DNA from: a virus
Reading direction: 5' to 3' (one strand)
Virus record (IMG/VR): IMGVR_UViG_3300035698_033779
Coordinates: 1 to 20,585 of that record
Length of the DNA stretch: 20,585 bases
Shown here: positions 6,786-13,322 of the stretch, in pieces
How positions within the stretch are numbered: position 1 is the stretch's first letter
How the letters are laid out: the number at the start of each line of letters is the position of its first letter
Position numbers and translations under genes: made by a program
Notes under the pieces: generated by a model
Told to the model about the DNA's origin: nothing
Databases searched by the model: none
The model's input: the letters and a program-made list of their open reading frames with translations, nothing else

Positions 6786-8093
6786 ATGATAAAATTTAAT
6801 AAAAGACTTTCAAAAATATTCAAAGACAATAACAAAGAATTATACCTAGTTGGGGGAGCTGTAAGAGATATCATTCTTGGTATTGAACCAAATGATTTGG
6901 ATTTTGCAACAAACGCAACACCTACTGAAATGATGAAAATGAATGCAAAAACTATTCCCACTGGATTTGATCATGGTACAATTACTTTCTTGATTAATGG
7001 TGAATCATTTGAAGTTACTACTTATAGAGAAGATATTCAAACTGATGGAAGACATGCTCAAGTAAGATTTTCGAAAACAATTCTTGAAGATCTTTCTCGA
7101 AGGGATCTACAAATAAATGCAATGGCAATGACAGAATCAGGAACAATTTTTGATCCATTCAATGGTCAGGAAGATTTGAAAAATGGTATTATCAAAGCAG
7201 TTGGGGTTCCAGAATGTAGAATTACAGAAGATTATCTTAGGATGCTTAGAGCTCTTAGATTCGCTGCCAAATTCAATTTTACAATCGATGATGATCTCTT
7301 TATAGCAATTATGAAAAACTCACGTCACATCAATAAGATTTCAAATGAAAGAATTAGAATGGAAATAATGAAAGCTGCAGAATATCCTTTGTTCCATAAA
7401 TTCATAATTTCTCTAAGACAATCTGGCTTACTAGCTAACATTATTCCTGAACTGAATGATCTATATGGGTTTACTCAAAATGATTATCATGATAAAGATG
7501 CTTTCGGCCATACAATTGATGTATTGATCAGAACTGAAATGTATAGTAAATTTCCATTGACAAGAATTGCTGCTCTTTTCCATGACATTGGTAAGAAGCA
7601 AACAAGAACTAATATTGATGGTAAAGTTCAATTCATAGGTCATGAGAAAGTTGGAGCAAATACAACTGGAACTATTCTCAGAAGATTGAAATTCTCAAAA
7701 AAAGAAATTTCATTTGTAACTGGTTTGGTTAGAGAACATATGAGAACTAAAGGCTGGGGAGATAATGTTGAAGTCTCTGACAAAGCAATCAGGAAATTGA
7801 AAAGAACAGATAATCTGGAAAGTTTGTTGCACTTGATTAATGCTGATAATAAATCACATGCTGTTAATTCCTGCATGCCAAATCAAGTAGATCAAATTCG
7901 AATCAGACTAGATAAATTGTCAGATGAACCAACAGTTGTTACTATGCCAATTAATGGTAAAGATATCATGGATAAATTTGATCTGAAATCTGGTTCTGAA
8001 GTTGGAAGACTTTTGAAAATTGCTAAAGAATTTGTATTTGATGATCCAACAATCAGTAAAGAAGATTTGCTCAAGGAATTAGATGCAGTTTAA
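6786..8093 (+). CDS. cca: CCA-adding enzyme / tRNA nucleotidyltransferase with HD domain
   Basis: Adds or repairs the 3' CCA of tRNA. The ATG at 6786 was chosen because AGAGGAAAAG precedes it, a class A promoter sits upstream and the family N-terminus starts here. In the 435-aa protein, the class II nucleotidyltransferase signature LVGGAVRD is at 21-28, catalytic DLD at 37-39, RRDLQINAMA at 105-114, and LRMLRALRFAAKF at about 151-163. An HD-phosphohydrolase-like domain follows (ALFHDIGK, HD at 266-267; REHMRTKGWG later). Its context is telling: three tRNAs in the window lack encoded CCA and are followed by self-cleaving ribozymes, so their 3' ends need this enzyme. The 3' end overlaps the next small gene. 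Confidence 0.92.
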   Translation: MIKFNKRLSKIFKDNNKELYLVGGAVRDIILGIEPNDLDFATNATPTEMMKMNAKTIPTGFDHGTITFLINGESFEVTTYREDIQTDGRHAQVRFSKTILEDLSRRDLQINAMAMTESGTIFDPFNGQEDLKNGIIKAVGVPECRITEDYLRMLRALRFAAKFNFTIDDDLFIAIMKNSRHINKISNERIRMEIMKAAEYPLFHKFIISLRQSGLLANIIPELNDLYGFTQNDYHDKDAFGHTIDVLIRTEMYSKFPLTRIAALFHDIGKKQTRTNIDGKVQFIGHEKVGANTTGTILRRLKFSKKEISFVTGLVREHMRTKGWGDNVEVSDKAIRKLKRTDNLESLLHLINADNKSHAVNSCMPNQVDQIRIRLDKLSDEPTVVTMPINGKDIMDKFDLKSGSEVGRLLKIAKEFVFDDPTISKEDLLKELDAV

Positions 8094-8337
8094 AGTTGGA
8101 GACGTATTACTTTTAAAGCCATATGATGTACACATGTCAAACCCATCAGAGTGGCTGAAATTTCTTGGAACTTGGGTAACTATCAAATTGATTGATCATG
8201 GTGGTGATATAAGAATCGAAGAAGATGATGGAGATTCTTTTTGGAAGCCATGGGAGTTTGAATCTAATGAAGTTATGGTTTCAGAAAGATTAAAAATGCT
8301 AGGGAATATCAATAATGATTGAAACAACATCTGATAA
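8083..8337 (+). CDS. SH3/KOW-like small protein with KLKML tail (subfamily A)
   Basis: Begins MQFKVGDVLLLKPYDV, has DSFWKPWEFES near the end, and reaches SERLKMLGNINND. The first in-frame TGA is at 8320-8322; with UGA as Trp the frame adds WNNIW and ends at the TAA at 8335. I annotate that end to be consistent with the code used elsewhere, but a TGA stop here cannot be excluded. It starts inside the last codons of the CCA-adding enzyme gene. Confidence 0.7.
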
Positions 8338-8602
8338 AAATACAAAGGTAATTATTCTTAAGTATGAAGATTTGAATAAAGAGGGAGAACACCAGCTTAT
8401 TTTTGATCAAACGAGATTATGTCTAACTCACTTCAGAGTAATATTCAGAAAATTATATTCTGCACATTTTGTAATGTTCGTTGATGTTGATACTCAAACA
8501 TTTATTGTACTTAAAGATAGACTTATGGATGGCCATTTGTTATGTTATTACACTAACAAATTCAACAATCAAAGAAAGATGGAGTTACTAAGTGAAATAT
8601 AG
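8315..8602 (+). CDS. 95-aa protein with KMELL tail, divergent
   Basis: Begins MIETTSDKNTKVIILKYEDL and lacks the K-x-G-D start of the barrel subfamily. Beta-rich centre (HFVMFVDVDTQTFIVLKD). Ends RKMELLSEI with TAG. GGAATATC lies before its ATG, which overlaps the previous gene. A divergent member placed in the series by its tail and position. Confidence 0.7.
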   Translation: MIETTSDKNTKVIILKYEDLNKEGEHQLIFDQTRLCLTHFRVIFRKLYSAHFVMFVDVDTQTFIVLKDRLMDGHLLCYYTNKFNNQRKMELLSEI

Positions 8603-8888
8603 TATTGGTGATAGAATAACATTTAAAAATACACAAGGAATAAAGCGTGCATATTGTGGGAACAATAATCTGGGGGGAATATCATTCAAGAAGATTTTAG
8701 TTCTAGCTAACACTACACATACAATAACAAGTATTACAGAGTCTGCAGATTATGGATTCTGGGTACGACTTAACAATAATCCAAATTCATTATATCCTAC
8801 AGATGTTTTAAGTTGTTCTTTTCCCATAGACCTTTTTGTTAAATATTCTATCACACTAAAATTAAAGCTATTGAGTGAGGATGAATAA
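8592..8888 (+). CDS. SH3/KOW-like small protein with KLKLL tail (subfamily A)
   Basis: 98 aa from GTG at 8592: MKYSIGDRITFKNTQG at the N-terminus and TLKLKLLSEDE at the end. The SD (GGAG) is formed by the Met-Glu codons of the previous gene's tail, and the two genes overlap by 11 bp. Function unknown. Confidence 0.73.
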   Translation: MKYSIGDRITFKNTQGIKRAYCGNNNLGGISFKKILVLANTTHTITSITESADYGFWVRLNNNPNSLYPTDVLSCSFPIDLFVKYSITLKLKLLSEDE

Positions 8889-8891
8889 AGA

Positions 8892-9167
8892 ATGAAATTT
8901 AGAATTGGAGAGAGGGTATTAGTAAAAACTGTTGATCAGTTAAGTAAATACAGAAAGTTTCAAATGCACAACTACAATCAAGATTATTGTAATAAAGAAG
9001 CTTTTATTGCTGATATAGTAAAGGACTATTATTACAAGCTAGATTTCACATTAGAATTGAATCCTGAATTAAAATGGTACTATGGAGTTCCCTCGTATTA
9101 TTTCGCACCATATGAAATAGTTAGTATTGATGTACAAAAGAAATTGGAGTTGTTAAGTGAAAGTTAA
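8892..9167 (+). CDS. SH3/KOW-like small protein with KLELL tail (subfamily A)
   Basis: 91 aa. It begins MKFRIGERVLVKTVDQLSKY, shares the K-x-x-x-[QM]-H-N/Q segment (FQMHNYNQDYC) with the next gene (FTMHQCCGIP), and ends VQKKLELLSES. It starts three bases after the previous stop. Function unknown. Confidence 0.73.
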   Translation: MKFRIGERVLVKTVDQLSKYRKFQMHNYNQDYCNKEAFIADIVKDYYYKLDFTLELNPELKWYYGVPSYYFAPYEIVSIDVQKKLELLSES

Positions 9168-9450
9168 GAAAGGCGATAAAATTAGATTCAAATCATTACA
9201 TGAAATGAATAAACTTCCTGAATTTACCATGCACCAATGTTGCGGCATACCAAGCAGTGCATTAAGAAAACTTGCCCTGAGAGAAGTGACAGTAAAAGCA
9301 TATTATGACGGAAGATCAAGCAGTGATATGTATTGGACAGTATTAATTGAAGAAACTAGTTTAGTATCAAATGTTGATTTCTCATACCCAAATACACTTT
9401 TCGATACATTACAATTAGATTTGAAGTTGGAGTTATTAAGTGAAAGTTAG
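9157..9450 (+). CDS. SH3/KOW-like small protein, first copy of a tandem duplication (subfamily A)
   Basis: 97 aa from GTG: MKVKKGDKIRFKSLHEMN, ending TLFDTLQLDLKLELLSES. The next gene begins MKVRKGDKIRFKSLHEIK and also has TLFDTLQLDLKLKLL, with near-identical DNA at both ends and a divergent centre, so this is a recent tandem duplicate. Start is coupled through TTGGAG in the preceding tail. Function unknown. Confidence 0.75.
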   Translation: MKVKKGDKIRFKSLHEMNKLPEFTMHQCCGIPSSALRKLALREVTVKAYYDGRSSSDMYWTVLIEETSLVSNVDFSYPNTLFDTLQLDLKLELLSES

Positions 9451-9733
9451 GAAAGGTGATAAAATTAGGTTTAAATCATTACATGAAATTAAACAATTGA
9501 GAGAATGGAAAAATGGATATTGGGGCATTGGGAATAAATGGTTTCCAATGATTGCCGGTAAAGAGGTAACAATAAAATCAATCGACCTAGAGACAGGCAC
9601 AACAAAAATAAACTATTCAATTAAGATTAAAGAATTGTTTTTGGTAGAAGGACATGGATTTTTCTGGCCTGATACTTTATTCGATACATTACAATTAGAT
9701 TTGAAATTAAAATTACTAGAAGAAGAAAAATAA
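9440..9733 (+). CDS. SH3/KOW-like small protein, second copy of a tandem duplication (subfamily A)
   Basis: 97 aa, same length as its upstream twin. Ends are conserved (MKVRKGDKIRFKSLHEIK and DTLQLDLKLKLLEEEK) while residues of about 20-75 differ strongly, including a FFWPDTLFDTL segment with the subfamily's W-P motif. The pattern of conserved edges and a fast-changing middle suggests diversifying change in the exposed part. Confidence 0.75.
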   Translation: MKVRKGDKIRFKSLHEIKQLREWKNGYWGIGNKWFPMIAGKEVTIKSIDLETGTTKINYSIKIKELFLVEGHGFFWPDTLFDTLQLDLKLKLLEEEK

Positions 9734-9735
9734 AA

Positions 9736-10047
9736 ATGATACCAGTTGCAGGGCAATCTCTGACTTTCAAAACAAAAAGTCAATTAAAAGAATTATTCAC
9801 CAATAGCAACTCCAGTCCAACTTACTATGGTATTAGGAAAGCACACTTGTATAGTTATGCTAGCAAATCATTCGAAATAATTCGTGTCACTCAAAAAGAT
9901 ATTCTTGATCGTGAATATGGCAGATATTCAGTTGACTTGGAAGAAAGTGGTACTAATAGCTGCCCAAACTCATGGTACACATATCCAGAGGCAGTATTTT
10001 CTAAAAATAATTTAATGTTAAAACTAAAATTAATTGGAAAAAAATAG
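9736..10047 (+). CDS. 103-aa protein with KLKLI tail
   Basis: Begins MIPVAGQSLTFKTKSQLKEL and ends LMLKLKLIGKK with TAG. It is beta-rich in the centre (RYSVDLEESG) with a WYTYPEAVF segment, equivalent to the W-P-E motif of its neighbours. Last of the run 8083-10047. No terminator was recognised directly behind it; a promoter for the next micro-gene follows. Function unknown. Confidence 0.72.
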   Translation: MIPVAGQSLTFKTKSQLKELFTNSNSSPTYYGIRKAHLYSYASKSFEIIRVTQKDILDREYGRYSVDLEESGTNSCPNSWYTYPEAVFSKNNLMLKLKLIGKK

Positions 10048-10075
10048 AGAAAAATTCACTTTTAAATTTTTAGAA

Positions 10076-10091
10076 TGATATATATTATTAA
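10076..10091 (+). promoter_or_regulatory. Probable promoter, class B
   Basis: ATGATATATATTATTA, nearly the same as the element before the first GIY-YIG gene (TTGATATATATTATTA). A TTCACTTTTAAATTTTT tract lies just upstream. It precedes the 46-aa gene. Confidence 0.5.
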
Positions 10092-10125
10092 GAATTAATA
10101 TAAAAAACAAAAAGGAAAATATATC

Positions 10126-10266
10126 ATGGATTCAAACAGATTTTTTGAGAACATAGTCACAACCAATTATTCACTTCATATTGCAGTGATGGTTTTAGAC
10201 GGGCAGTCTGTTGAAGAACCTACATGTAAAACAAGTGATATTAATCAAGCGTTGGTTTGGTGGTAA
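10126..10266 (+). CDS. 46-aa protein of unknown function
   Basis: MDSNRFFENIVTTNY, then HIAVMVLDGQSVEEPT, ending QALVWW and TAA. AAAGGAAAA precedes the ATG by about 6 nt. It has its own promoter and a strong terminator follows, so it is an independent unit. No family is recognised and it has no KLKLL tail. Confidence 0.6.
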   Translation: MDSNRFFENIVTTNYSLHIAVMVLDGQSVEEPTCKTSDINQALVWW

Positions 10267-10301
10267 GAAAAAGAATTTAAACTCAATTTCTATAAATTAC
10301 C

Positions 10302-10340
10302 AACCTAGCTTTTTTTTTAAAAAGTTTAGGTTTTTTTTTG
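10302..10340 (+). terminator. Rho-independent terminator
   Basis: AACCTAGCTTTTT pairs with AAAAAGTTTAGGTT (one internal mismatch) and runs into a T tract. It closes the unit of the 46-aa gene and isolates the RNA locus that follows. Confidence 0.85.
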
Positions 10341-10360
10341 TAGTTTTTTTTGAAGAATTA

Positions 10361-10391
10361 GTTGCTTTTTTTAATTAGTTCTTTATATTAT
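10361..10391 (+). promoter_or_regulatory. Phage promoter, class A, for the structured RNA locus
   Basis: GTTGCTTTTT at 10361 and TTATATTAT at 10383, 22 nt apart. The predicted transcript starts at about 10397 and opens with hairpin CTACTT-TTT-AAGTAG (10400-10414). No protein gene follows for about 2.2 kb. Confidence 0.75.
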
Positions 10392-10439
10392 AATTGTATC
10401 TACTTTTTAAGTAGAACAAAAAGAAGTAAATTGATCATT

Positions 10440-10735
10440 AGAAGATAAAATTTCTTAGTTTGTTTACATAAAATTAAGATTAATAGAAGTGGAATTTTTG
10501 AAAATTATGTTTTTCAAACAAATCTGTATGGTGGTTATGATGTCTAACCATTATTCATCAAGACTAACCATACAGATCCTTTTTGAAATTCAGTTTTGTA
10601 AAAAACTTAGAAGCGGTGAGATGAATATTTATAGTTTGTCAACTATGAAAACCTAGAAGCGTAGGACGAAAGACAGATCGGTCCTATAAGGTACCATAGG
10701 CTCACAAAGTATGTCAACAAAACTGAATTTTGAAA
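10440..10735 (+). ncRNA. Large structured RNA, 5' domain
   Basis: No plausible protein frame. Long perfect helices are visible: ATCTGTATGGT (10522-10532) with ACCATACAGAT (10567-10577), enclosing GGTTA/TAACC with a 7-nt loop; and a 14-bp helix, AAATTCAGTTTTGT (10586-10599) with ACAAAACTGAATTT (10717-10730). The latter encloses a multibranch region with GTGAG/CTCAC, ATAGTT-TGTC-AACTAT, CCTA-GAAGCG-TAGG, GGAC/GTCC and CCTAT/ATAGG. The motif TAGAAGCG appears twice in loops. This density of helices indicates a folded RNA upstream of tRNA-Pro. Size and tRNA context recall the GOLLD and ROOL classes of giant phage RNA, but I cannot assign a class. Confidence 0.65.
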
Positions 10736-10743
10736 AAATATTT

Positions 10744-10821
10744 CTGGATATAGCCTAGTCCGGTTAGGGCGCCTCGTTTGGGACGAGGAATTTTTCGGAG
10801 GTTCGAATCCTCCTATCCAGA
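10744..10821 (+). tRNA. tRNA-Pro (UGG), no encoded CCA
   Basis: Acceptor CTGGATA/TATCCAG, anticodon arm CCTCG-TTTGGGA-CGAGG, T arm GGAGG-TTCGAAT-CCTCC, discriminator A. CCA is not encoded: the next base begins an HDV-like ribozyme, which would cut exactly at the discriminator. Confidence 0.93.
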
Positions 10822-10886
10822 GTCTAACAATGAACTAACCTCCACGGGGTGTTAGATGGGTAACAGAGCAATCTGGCTAATAGTTC
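10822..10886 (+). ncRNA. HDV-like (theta-type) self-cleaving ribozyme 1, after tRNA-Pro
   Basis: Nested double pseudoknot. P1 GUCUAAC (10822-10828) with GUUAGAU (10851-10857), starting with the G-U pair typical of the cleavage site. P2 GAACTA (10832-10837) with TAGTTC (10881-10886). P3 ACC/GGT around a 7-nt L3 TCCACGG. P1.1 CC of L3 with GG after P1. P4 CAGA-GCAA-TCTG with a GNRA loop. J4/2 is GGCTAA, with the catalytic C at 10877. Cleavage is predicted before G10822, leaving tRNA-Pro at its discriminator base. Confidence 0.88.
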
Positions 10887-11439
10887 AAGATAAGTTTTTA
10901 GTAACACACGCGGAAAACAAATTTTAAAAGATAGCAAAAAGTTATGCTTAGGTGACTTCCTTCGGGAAAAGGATAATGTGGGGTAACTCACAAAAGACAG
11001 CAACTGTCTCTTATAGCTGTACCATATATATTATGGTCCAACCAAGCAAGCTCCGTCTCAAACTGCTTTCCAAGCAGTAGTTTCATACACCATATGGAAC
11101 TAAGGACGTAGTGGAGTTTTAGATTCTTTGGAAAGAATAAACTTTTGTAAACTGCTCTTCCCTCGGGAAGTGGTACAGAGCATTAGGAAATCGACCTTGA
11201 CAAGTCAATCTAATAAGTCAACTTCACGATTCTCAAAAAGATAAGGAGTAGTATATCTGTCTGAGTCCTCGCAAGATTAAGGCTAGTATATAGTTTAAAT
11301 GGCAAATAGGTGTAATACCTGTTCTATCCGTTGAAAACCGCACAGTAGGTCGCAAGCCGAAACGTATTTGGATGTGTTGTATTTTGTATCTCAAAAGGAT
11401 ATGAAGCAATTGATCAAGCACTCCCAGAAGAGTAAAAAA
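10887..11439 (+). ncRNA. Large structured RNA, central domain
   Basis: 553 bases without a credible gene. Hairpins with stable tetraloops and perfect stems: TTCC-TTCG-GGAA (10957), GACAG-CAA-CTGTC (10996), ACCATA/TATGGT (11021), ACTGCTT-TCC-AAGCAGT (11062), ATTCTTT-GG-AAAGAAT (11123), and CTTCC-CTCG-GGAAG (11157) enclosed by TGCTCT/AGAGCA. After ribozyme cleavage this RNA would carry the ribozyme fold at its 5' end. It lies between two tRNA-like folds in one predicted transcript. The class is unknown. Confidence 0.65.
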
Positions 11440-11511
11440 GTTATATAGCTCAGATGGTAGAGCATTTGTATTAAGAACAAAAGGTCGCAGGTTCGATCAC
11501 TGCATTAACAA
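11440..11511 (+). tRNA. tRNA-like fold with anticodon-position UAA, degenerate acceptor
   Basis: A perfect D arm (GCTC/GAGC) and anticodon arm TTTGT-ATTAAGA-ACAAA put UAA at 34-36. The T arm GCAGG-TTCGATC-ACTGC has one mismatch. The body reads much like a bacterial tRNA-Lys, but the acceptor pairs over only four bases (GTTA with TAAC), the variable loop is short although UAA is a Leu anticodon, and no CCA follows. It is probably a tRNA-derived module of the large RNA rather than a working tRNA. Confidence 0.55.
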
Positions 11512-11845
11512 CTTAAAATAATCCAAAGTCTTGATCTCAGTAATATGAAAGGTGTATTAATCCATGAGTACAAATTGTACAATCATGGTACTGGAAGCTC
11601 GGAAGGCTGAAGGTATTAATGGCATCTTGCACCTAATCACCTAGCGGTGATTTACAGCTAGCGATAGTTGGGGGAAAAGATAAAGTTGAGTATTATTGCT
11701 GATTGCTAAAGAGATTTAGCGAGCCATAAAGCTTGTGGCTATATAAATAAGCATCACTGTTTCGATACTTCCCAAGAGTGAAGTGGATACGATGAGAACA
11801 TCAGTACTTAACCATATTGATGGTAATGCATTCTAAAGTTGAAAC
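11512..11845 (+). ncRNA. Large structured RNA, 3' domain
   Basis: No credible gene. Helices: CCATGA/TCATGG around GTACA-AAT-TGTAC (11562-11588), AATCACC-TAGC-GGTGATT (11635-11652), GCTAAA-GAGA-TTTAGC with a GNRA loop (11705-11720), and GCCA/TGGC nearby. It ends just before a terminator, so the predicted primary transcript is about 1.48 kb, from 10397 to about 11879. Confidence 0.62.
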
Positions 11846-11846
11846 G

Positions 11847-11879
11847 ATTGTCGATGTAATCTCAGTCGACAATTTTTTA
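11847..11879 (+). terminator. Rho-independent terminator of the RNA locus
   Basis: ATTGTCGA (11847-11854) pairs perfectly with TCGACAAT (11866-11873), followed by a T run. It closes the structured RNA unit just before the tRNA array. Confidence 0.8.
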
Positions 11880-11884
11880 TATTT

Positions 11885-11972
11885 GCTCGGATGGTGTAAT
11901 GGCAGCCACAACAGGTTTAAGCCCTGTCGAAGTTTTATCTTCGTGCGAGTTCGAATCTCGCTCCGAGTACCA
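11885..11972 (+). tRNA. tRNA-Leu (UAA)
   Basis: Acceptor GCTCGGA/TCCGAGT, anticodon loop TTTAAGC, long variable arm CGAAG...CTTCG as expected for Leu, T arm GCGAG/CTCGC, discriminator A, CCA encoded. Confidence 0.95.
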
Positions 11973-11985
11973 TTTTTATTTACAT

Positions 11986-12061
11986 GTCAACGTGGCCGAA
12001 TGATTAAGGCAATAGATTGCAACCCTATTCTTTGTTGGTTTGATTCCAACCGTTGACTCCA
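11986..12061 (+). tRNA. tRNA-Cys (GCA)
   Basis: Acceptor GTCAACG/CGTTGAC, anticodon loop TTGCAAC with one A-C mismatch closing the stem, T arm GTTGG/CCAAC, discriminator U typical of Cys, CCA encoded. Confidence 0.92.
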
Positions 12062-12068
12062 TTTATAT

Positions 12069-12146
12069 GCCTTTGTAGTGTTAACGGATTCAGCACGCCG
12101 GCTTTGTAACCCGGAAGTAAAAGTTCGATTCTTTTCTAAGGCACCA
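12069..12146 (+). tRNA. tRNA-Thr (UGU)
   Basis: Acceptor GCCTTTG/CTAAGGC with one mismatch, anticodon loop TTTGTAA, T arm AAAAG-TTCGATT-CTTTT, CCA encoded. Directly abuts the next tRNA. Confidence 0.88.
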
Positions 12147-12224
12147 GCTTCCTTAACTCTAATCTGGCAGAGTAACTGTTTCGTAATCAGAAAGTTGAAA
12201 GTTCGAGTCTTTCAGGAAGCACCA
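12147..12224 (+). tRNA. tRNA-Thr (CGU)
   Basis: Acceptor GCTTCCT/AGGAAGC, D arm ACTC/GAGT, anticodon loop TTCGTAA on a weak stem (three central pairs), T arm GAAAG/CTTTC, CCA encoded. The weak anticodon stem makes the identity slightly less certain. Confidence 0.82.
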
Positions 12225-12235
12225 TTTTCGCACAA

Positions 12236-12312
12236 TGCCGATTCGTCTAAATGGATAAGGCGCTGGAATTTGGATCCAGTTAGTTTAGGTTCGAACCCTA
12301 AATCGGCAACCA
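12236..12312 (+). tRNA. tRNA-Gln (UUG)
   Basis: Acceptor TGCCGAT/ATCGGCA begins with a U-A pair as in bacterial tRNA-Gln. Anticodon arm CTGGA-ATTTGGA-TCCAG, T arm TTAGG/CCTAA, discriminator A, CCA encoded. Confidence 0.93.
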
Positions 12313-12328
12313 TTTTAATTTTAATCAC

Positions 12329-12405
12329 GGCTCTATAACATAACCGCGCAATGTAACTCCCTTTTAAGGAGTAGATTTCCAGTTCGAATCTGGATGGAGC
12401 CACCA
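12329..12405 (+). tRNA. tRNA-Lys (UUU)
   Basis: Acceptor GGCTCTA/TGGAGCC, D arm ACAT/ATGT, anticodon arm ACTCC-CTTTTAA-GGAGT, T arm TCCAG/CTGGA, CCA encoded. Confidence 0.94.
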
Positions 12406-12411
12406 TTTTTC

Positions 12412-12484
12412 GGAGAATGTAGTGTAACTGGTAACACGCTAGACTGTCGATCTTGAATCTGGAGTTCGAACCTCCCATTCTCCG
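12412..12484 (+). tRNA. tRNA-Asp (GUC), no encoded CCA
   Basis: Acceptor GGAGAAT/ATTCTCC, anticodon loop CTGTCGA, T loop TTCGAAC, discriminator G as expected for Asp. Only a single C follows before an HDV-like ribozyme begins, so CCA is not encoded in full. Confidence 0.92.
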
Positions 12485-12485
12485 C

Positions 12486-12550
12486 GCCCGATAAGAACTA
12501 AGCTTCCTTGTAGCATTGGGTGGAAACAGATAATGCTGGCTAATTAGTTC
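12486..12550 (+). ncRNA. HDV-like (theta-type) self-cleaving ribozyme 2, after tRNA-Asp
   Basis: P1 GCCCGAU (12486-12492) with AUUGGGU (12515-12521), G-U at the cleavage site. P2 GAACTAA (12495-12501) with TTAGTTC (12544-12550). P3 GCT/AGC around L3 TCCTTGT. P1.1 CC/GG. P4 CAG-ATAATG-CTG. J4/2 GGCTAA with the catalytic C at 12540. P1, P3 and P4 differ in sequence from the other two copies but keep pairing. Predicted cut after C12485, leaving tRNA-Asp with discriminator plus one C. It heads the first GIY-YIG cassette. Confidence 0.9.
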
Positions 12551-12554
12551 GATT

Positions 12555-12572
12555 GTTTAAATTAATTTGAAC
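12555..12572 (+). repeat. AT-rich hairpin shared by both GIY-YIG cassettes
   Basis: GTTTAAAT-TA-ATTTGAAC, 8 bp with one G-U. The same hairpin occurs after ribozyme 3 with the G-U pair moved, so the pairing is kept. The loop is only two bases, so it may act as a DNA palindrome as well. Confidence 0.6.
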
Positions 12573-12587
12573 AAATTTTCTATCTTC

Positions 12588-12603
12588 TTGATATATATTA
12601 TTA
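12588..12603 (+). promoter_or_regulatory. Probable promoter, class B
   Basis: TTGATATATATTATTA just before AAGGAG and the first GIY-YIG start. Similar elements precede the second GIY-YIG gene and the 46-aa gene. Confidence 0.5.
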
Positions 12604-12615
12604 AGGAGATAGAAA

Positions 12616-13296
12616 ATGTATTATATTTATAAGACGACAAACAAAGTTAATAATAAGATTTACATTGGTGTTCATAAATCAGATAATATAGAATTAGATA
12701 AATATATTGGTTCTGGAACATTATTAAAAAGAGCTATAGAAAAATATGGAATTGATAAGTTTAAAAGAGAAATTTTATATGAATTCAATGATAAAAAAGA
12801 AGCTTTTGATATGGAAACTAAAATAGTCAATGAAGTATTTGCTGCTAGATTAGATACATATAATATTATGTTAGGTGGTCATGGTGGATGAGAATATGTA
12901 AATAAAACAGGATTAAATAATAAGGATCACCATGGAAAAGAGTACAGCGAAAAGATGATTGCAGCTGGTGTACTGGGTGGTGCAGCATTGATAAGGAAAA
13001 AAAAGAATAATCTAATATTTTCTGAAGAAGTTAATCAAAAAATATCAAATGGGCTTAAGTTATATTATAGTATTAATGAACATCCTTTTATTAATAAGCA
13101 TCATTCAGAAGAAGCAAAGAAAAAAATGTCAAAATCTGCTCAAGGTAAACATGTTGGTAAATTAAATTCTCAATATGGGAAATGTTGAGTTTACAATGAG
13201 AAATTAAAAGAAAGTAAAAGAATATATAAAAAAGATATCGTAGAATTTTTAAAATATAATATAGATTGAAAAAAAGGAAGAAAAATAAATTTTTAA
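12616..13296 (+). CDS. GIY-YIG homing endonuclease with three in-frame TGA (Trp) codons
   Basis: Cuts DNA to promote its own spread. Residues 1-90 carry the GIY-YIG core: MYYIYKTTNKVNNKIYIGVH (Y-I-Y ... Y-I-G), then GSGTLLKRAIEKYG, the catalytic-region Glu in NEVFAARLDTYNI and GGHGG. The C-terminal half holds NUMOD3-like DNA-binding repeats (SEEAKKKMSKSAQGK). Under the standard code it would break at TGA 12889, 13186 and 13267. Read as Trp, they fit the family (GGHGG-W-EYVN; GKC-W-VYNE) and give 226 aa ending at TAA 13294. It has no TGG codon. AAGGAG lies before the ATG. It is close kin to the gene at 14529, and both stand behind a tRNA and a ribozyme. Confidence 0.9.
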
Positions 13297-13322
13297 AATA
13301 AAAAGCAAAAGGAGTAAAAATC

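Noticed and set aside
10397-11879. Firm naming of the large RNA as GOLLD or ROOL
   Set aside because: Size and tRNA context fit, but I cannot recall or align their consensus well enough to claim a match.
11817-12478. Open frames on both strands of 60-90 codons
   Set aside because: They run across five or more tRNA genes and have no ribosome binding site or family resemblance.
12889-13188. Two separate truncated endonuclease pseudogenes
   Set aside because: The frame is unbroken except for TGA at conserved Trp positions, and the sister gene shows the same pattern, so one intact gene under UGA=Trp is the simpler reading.
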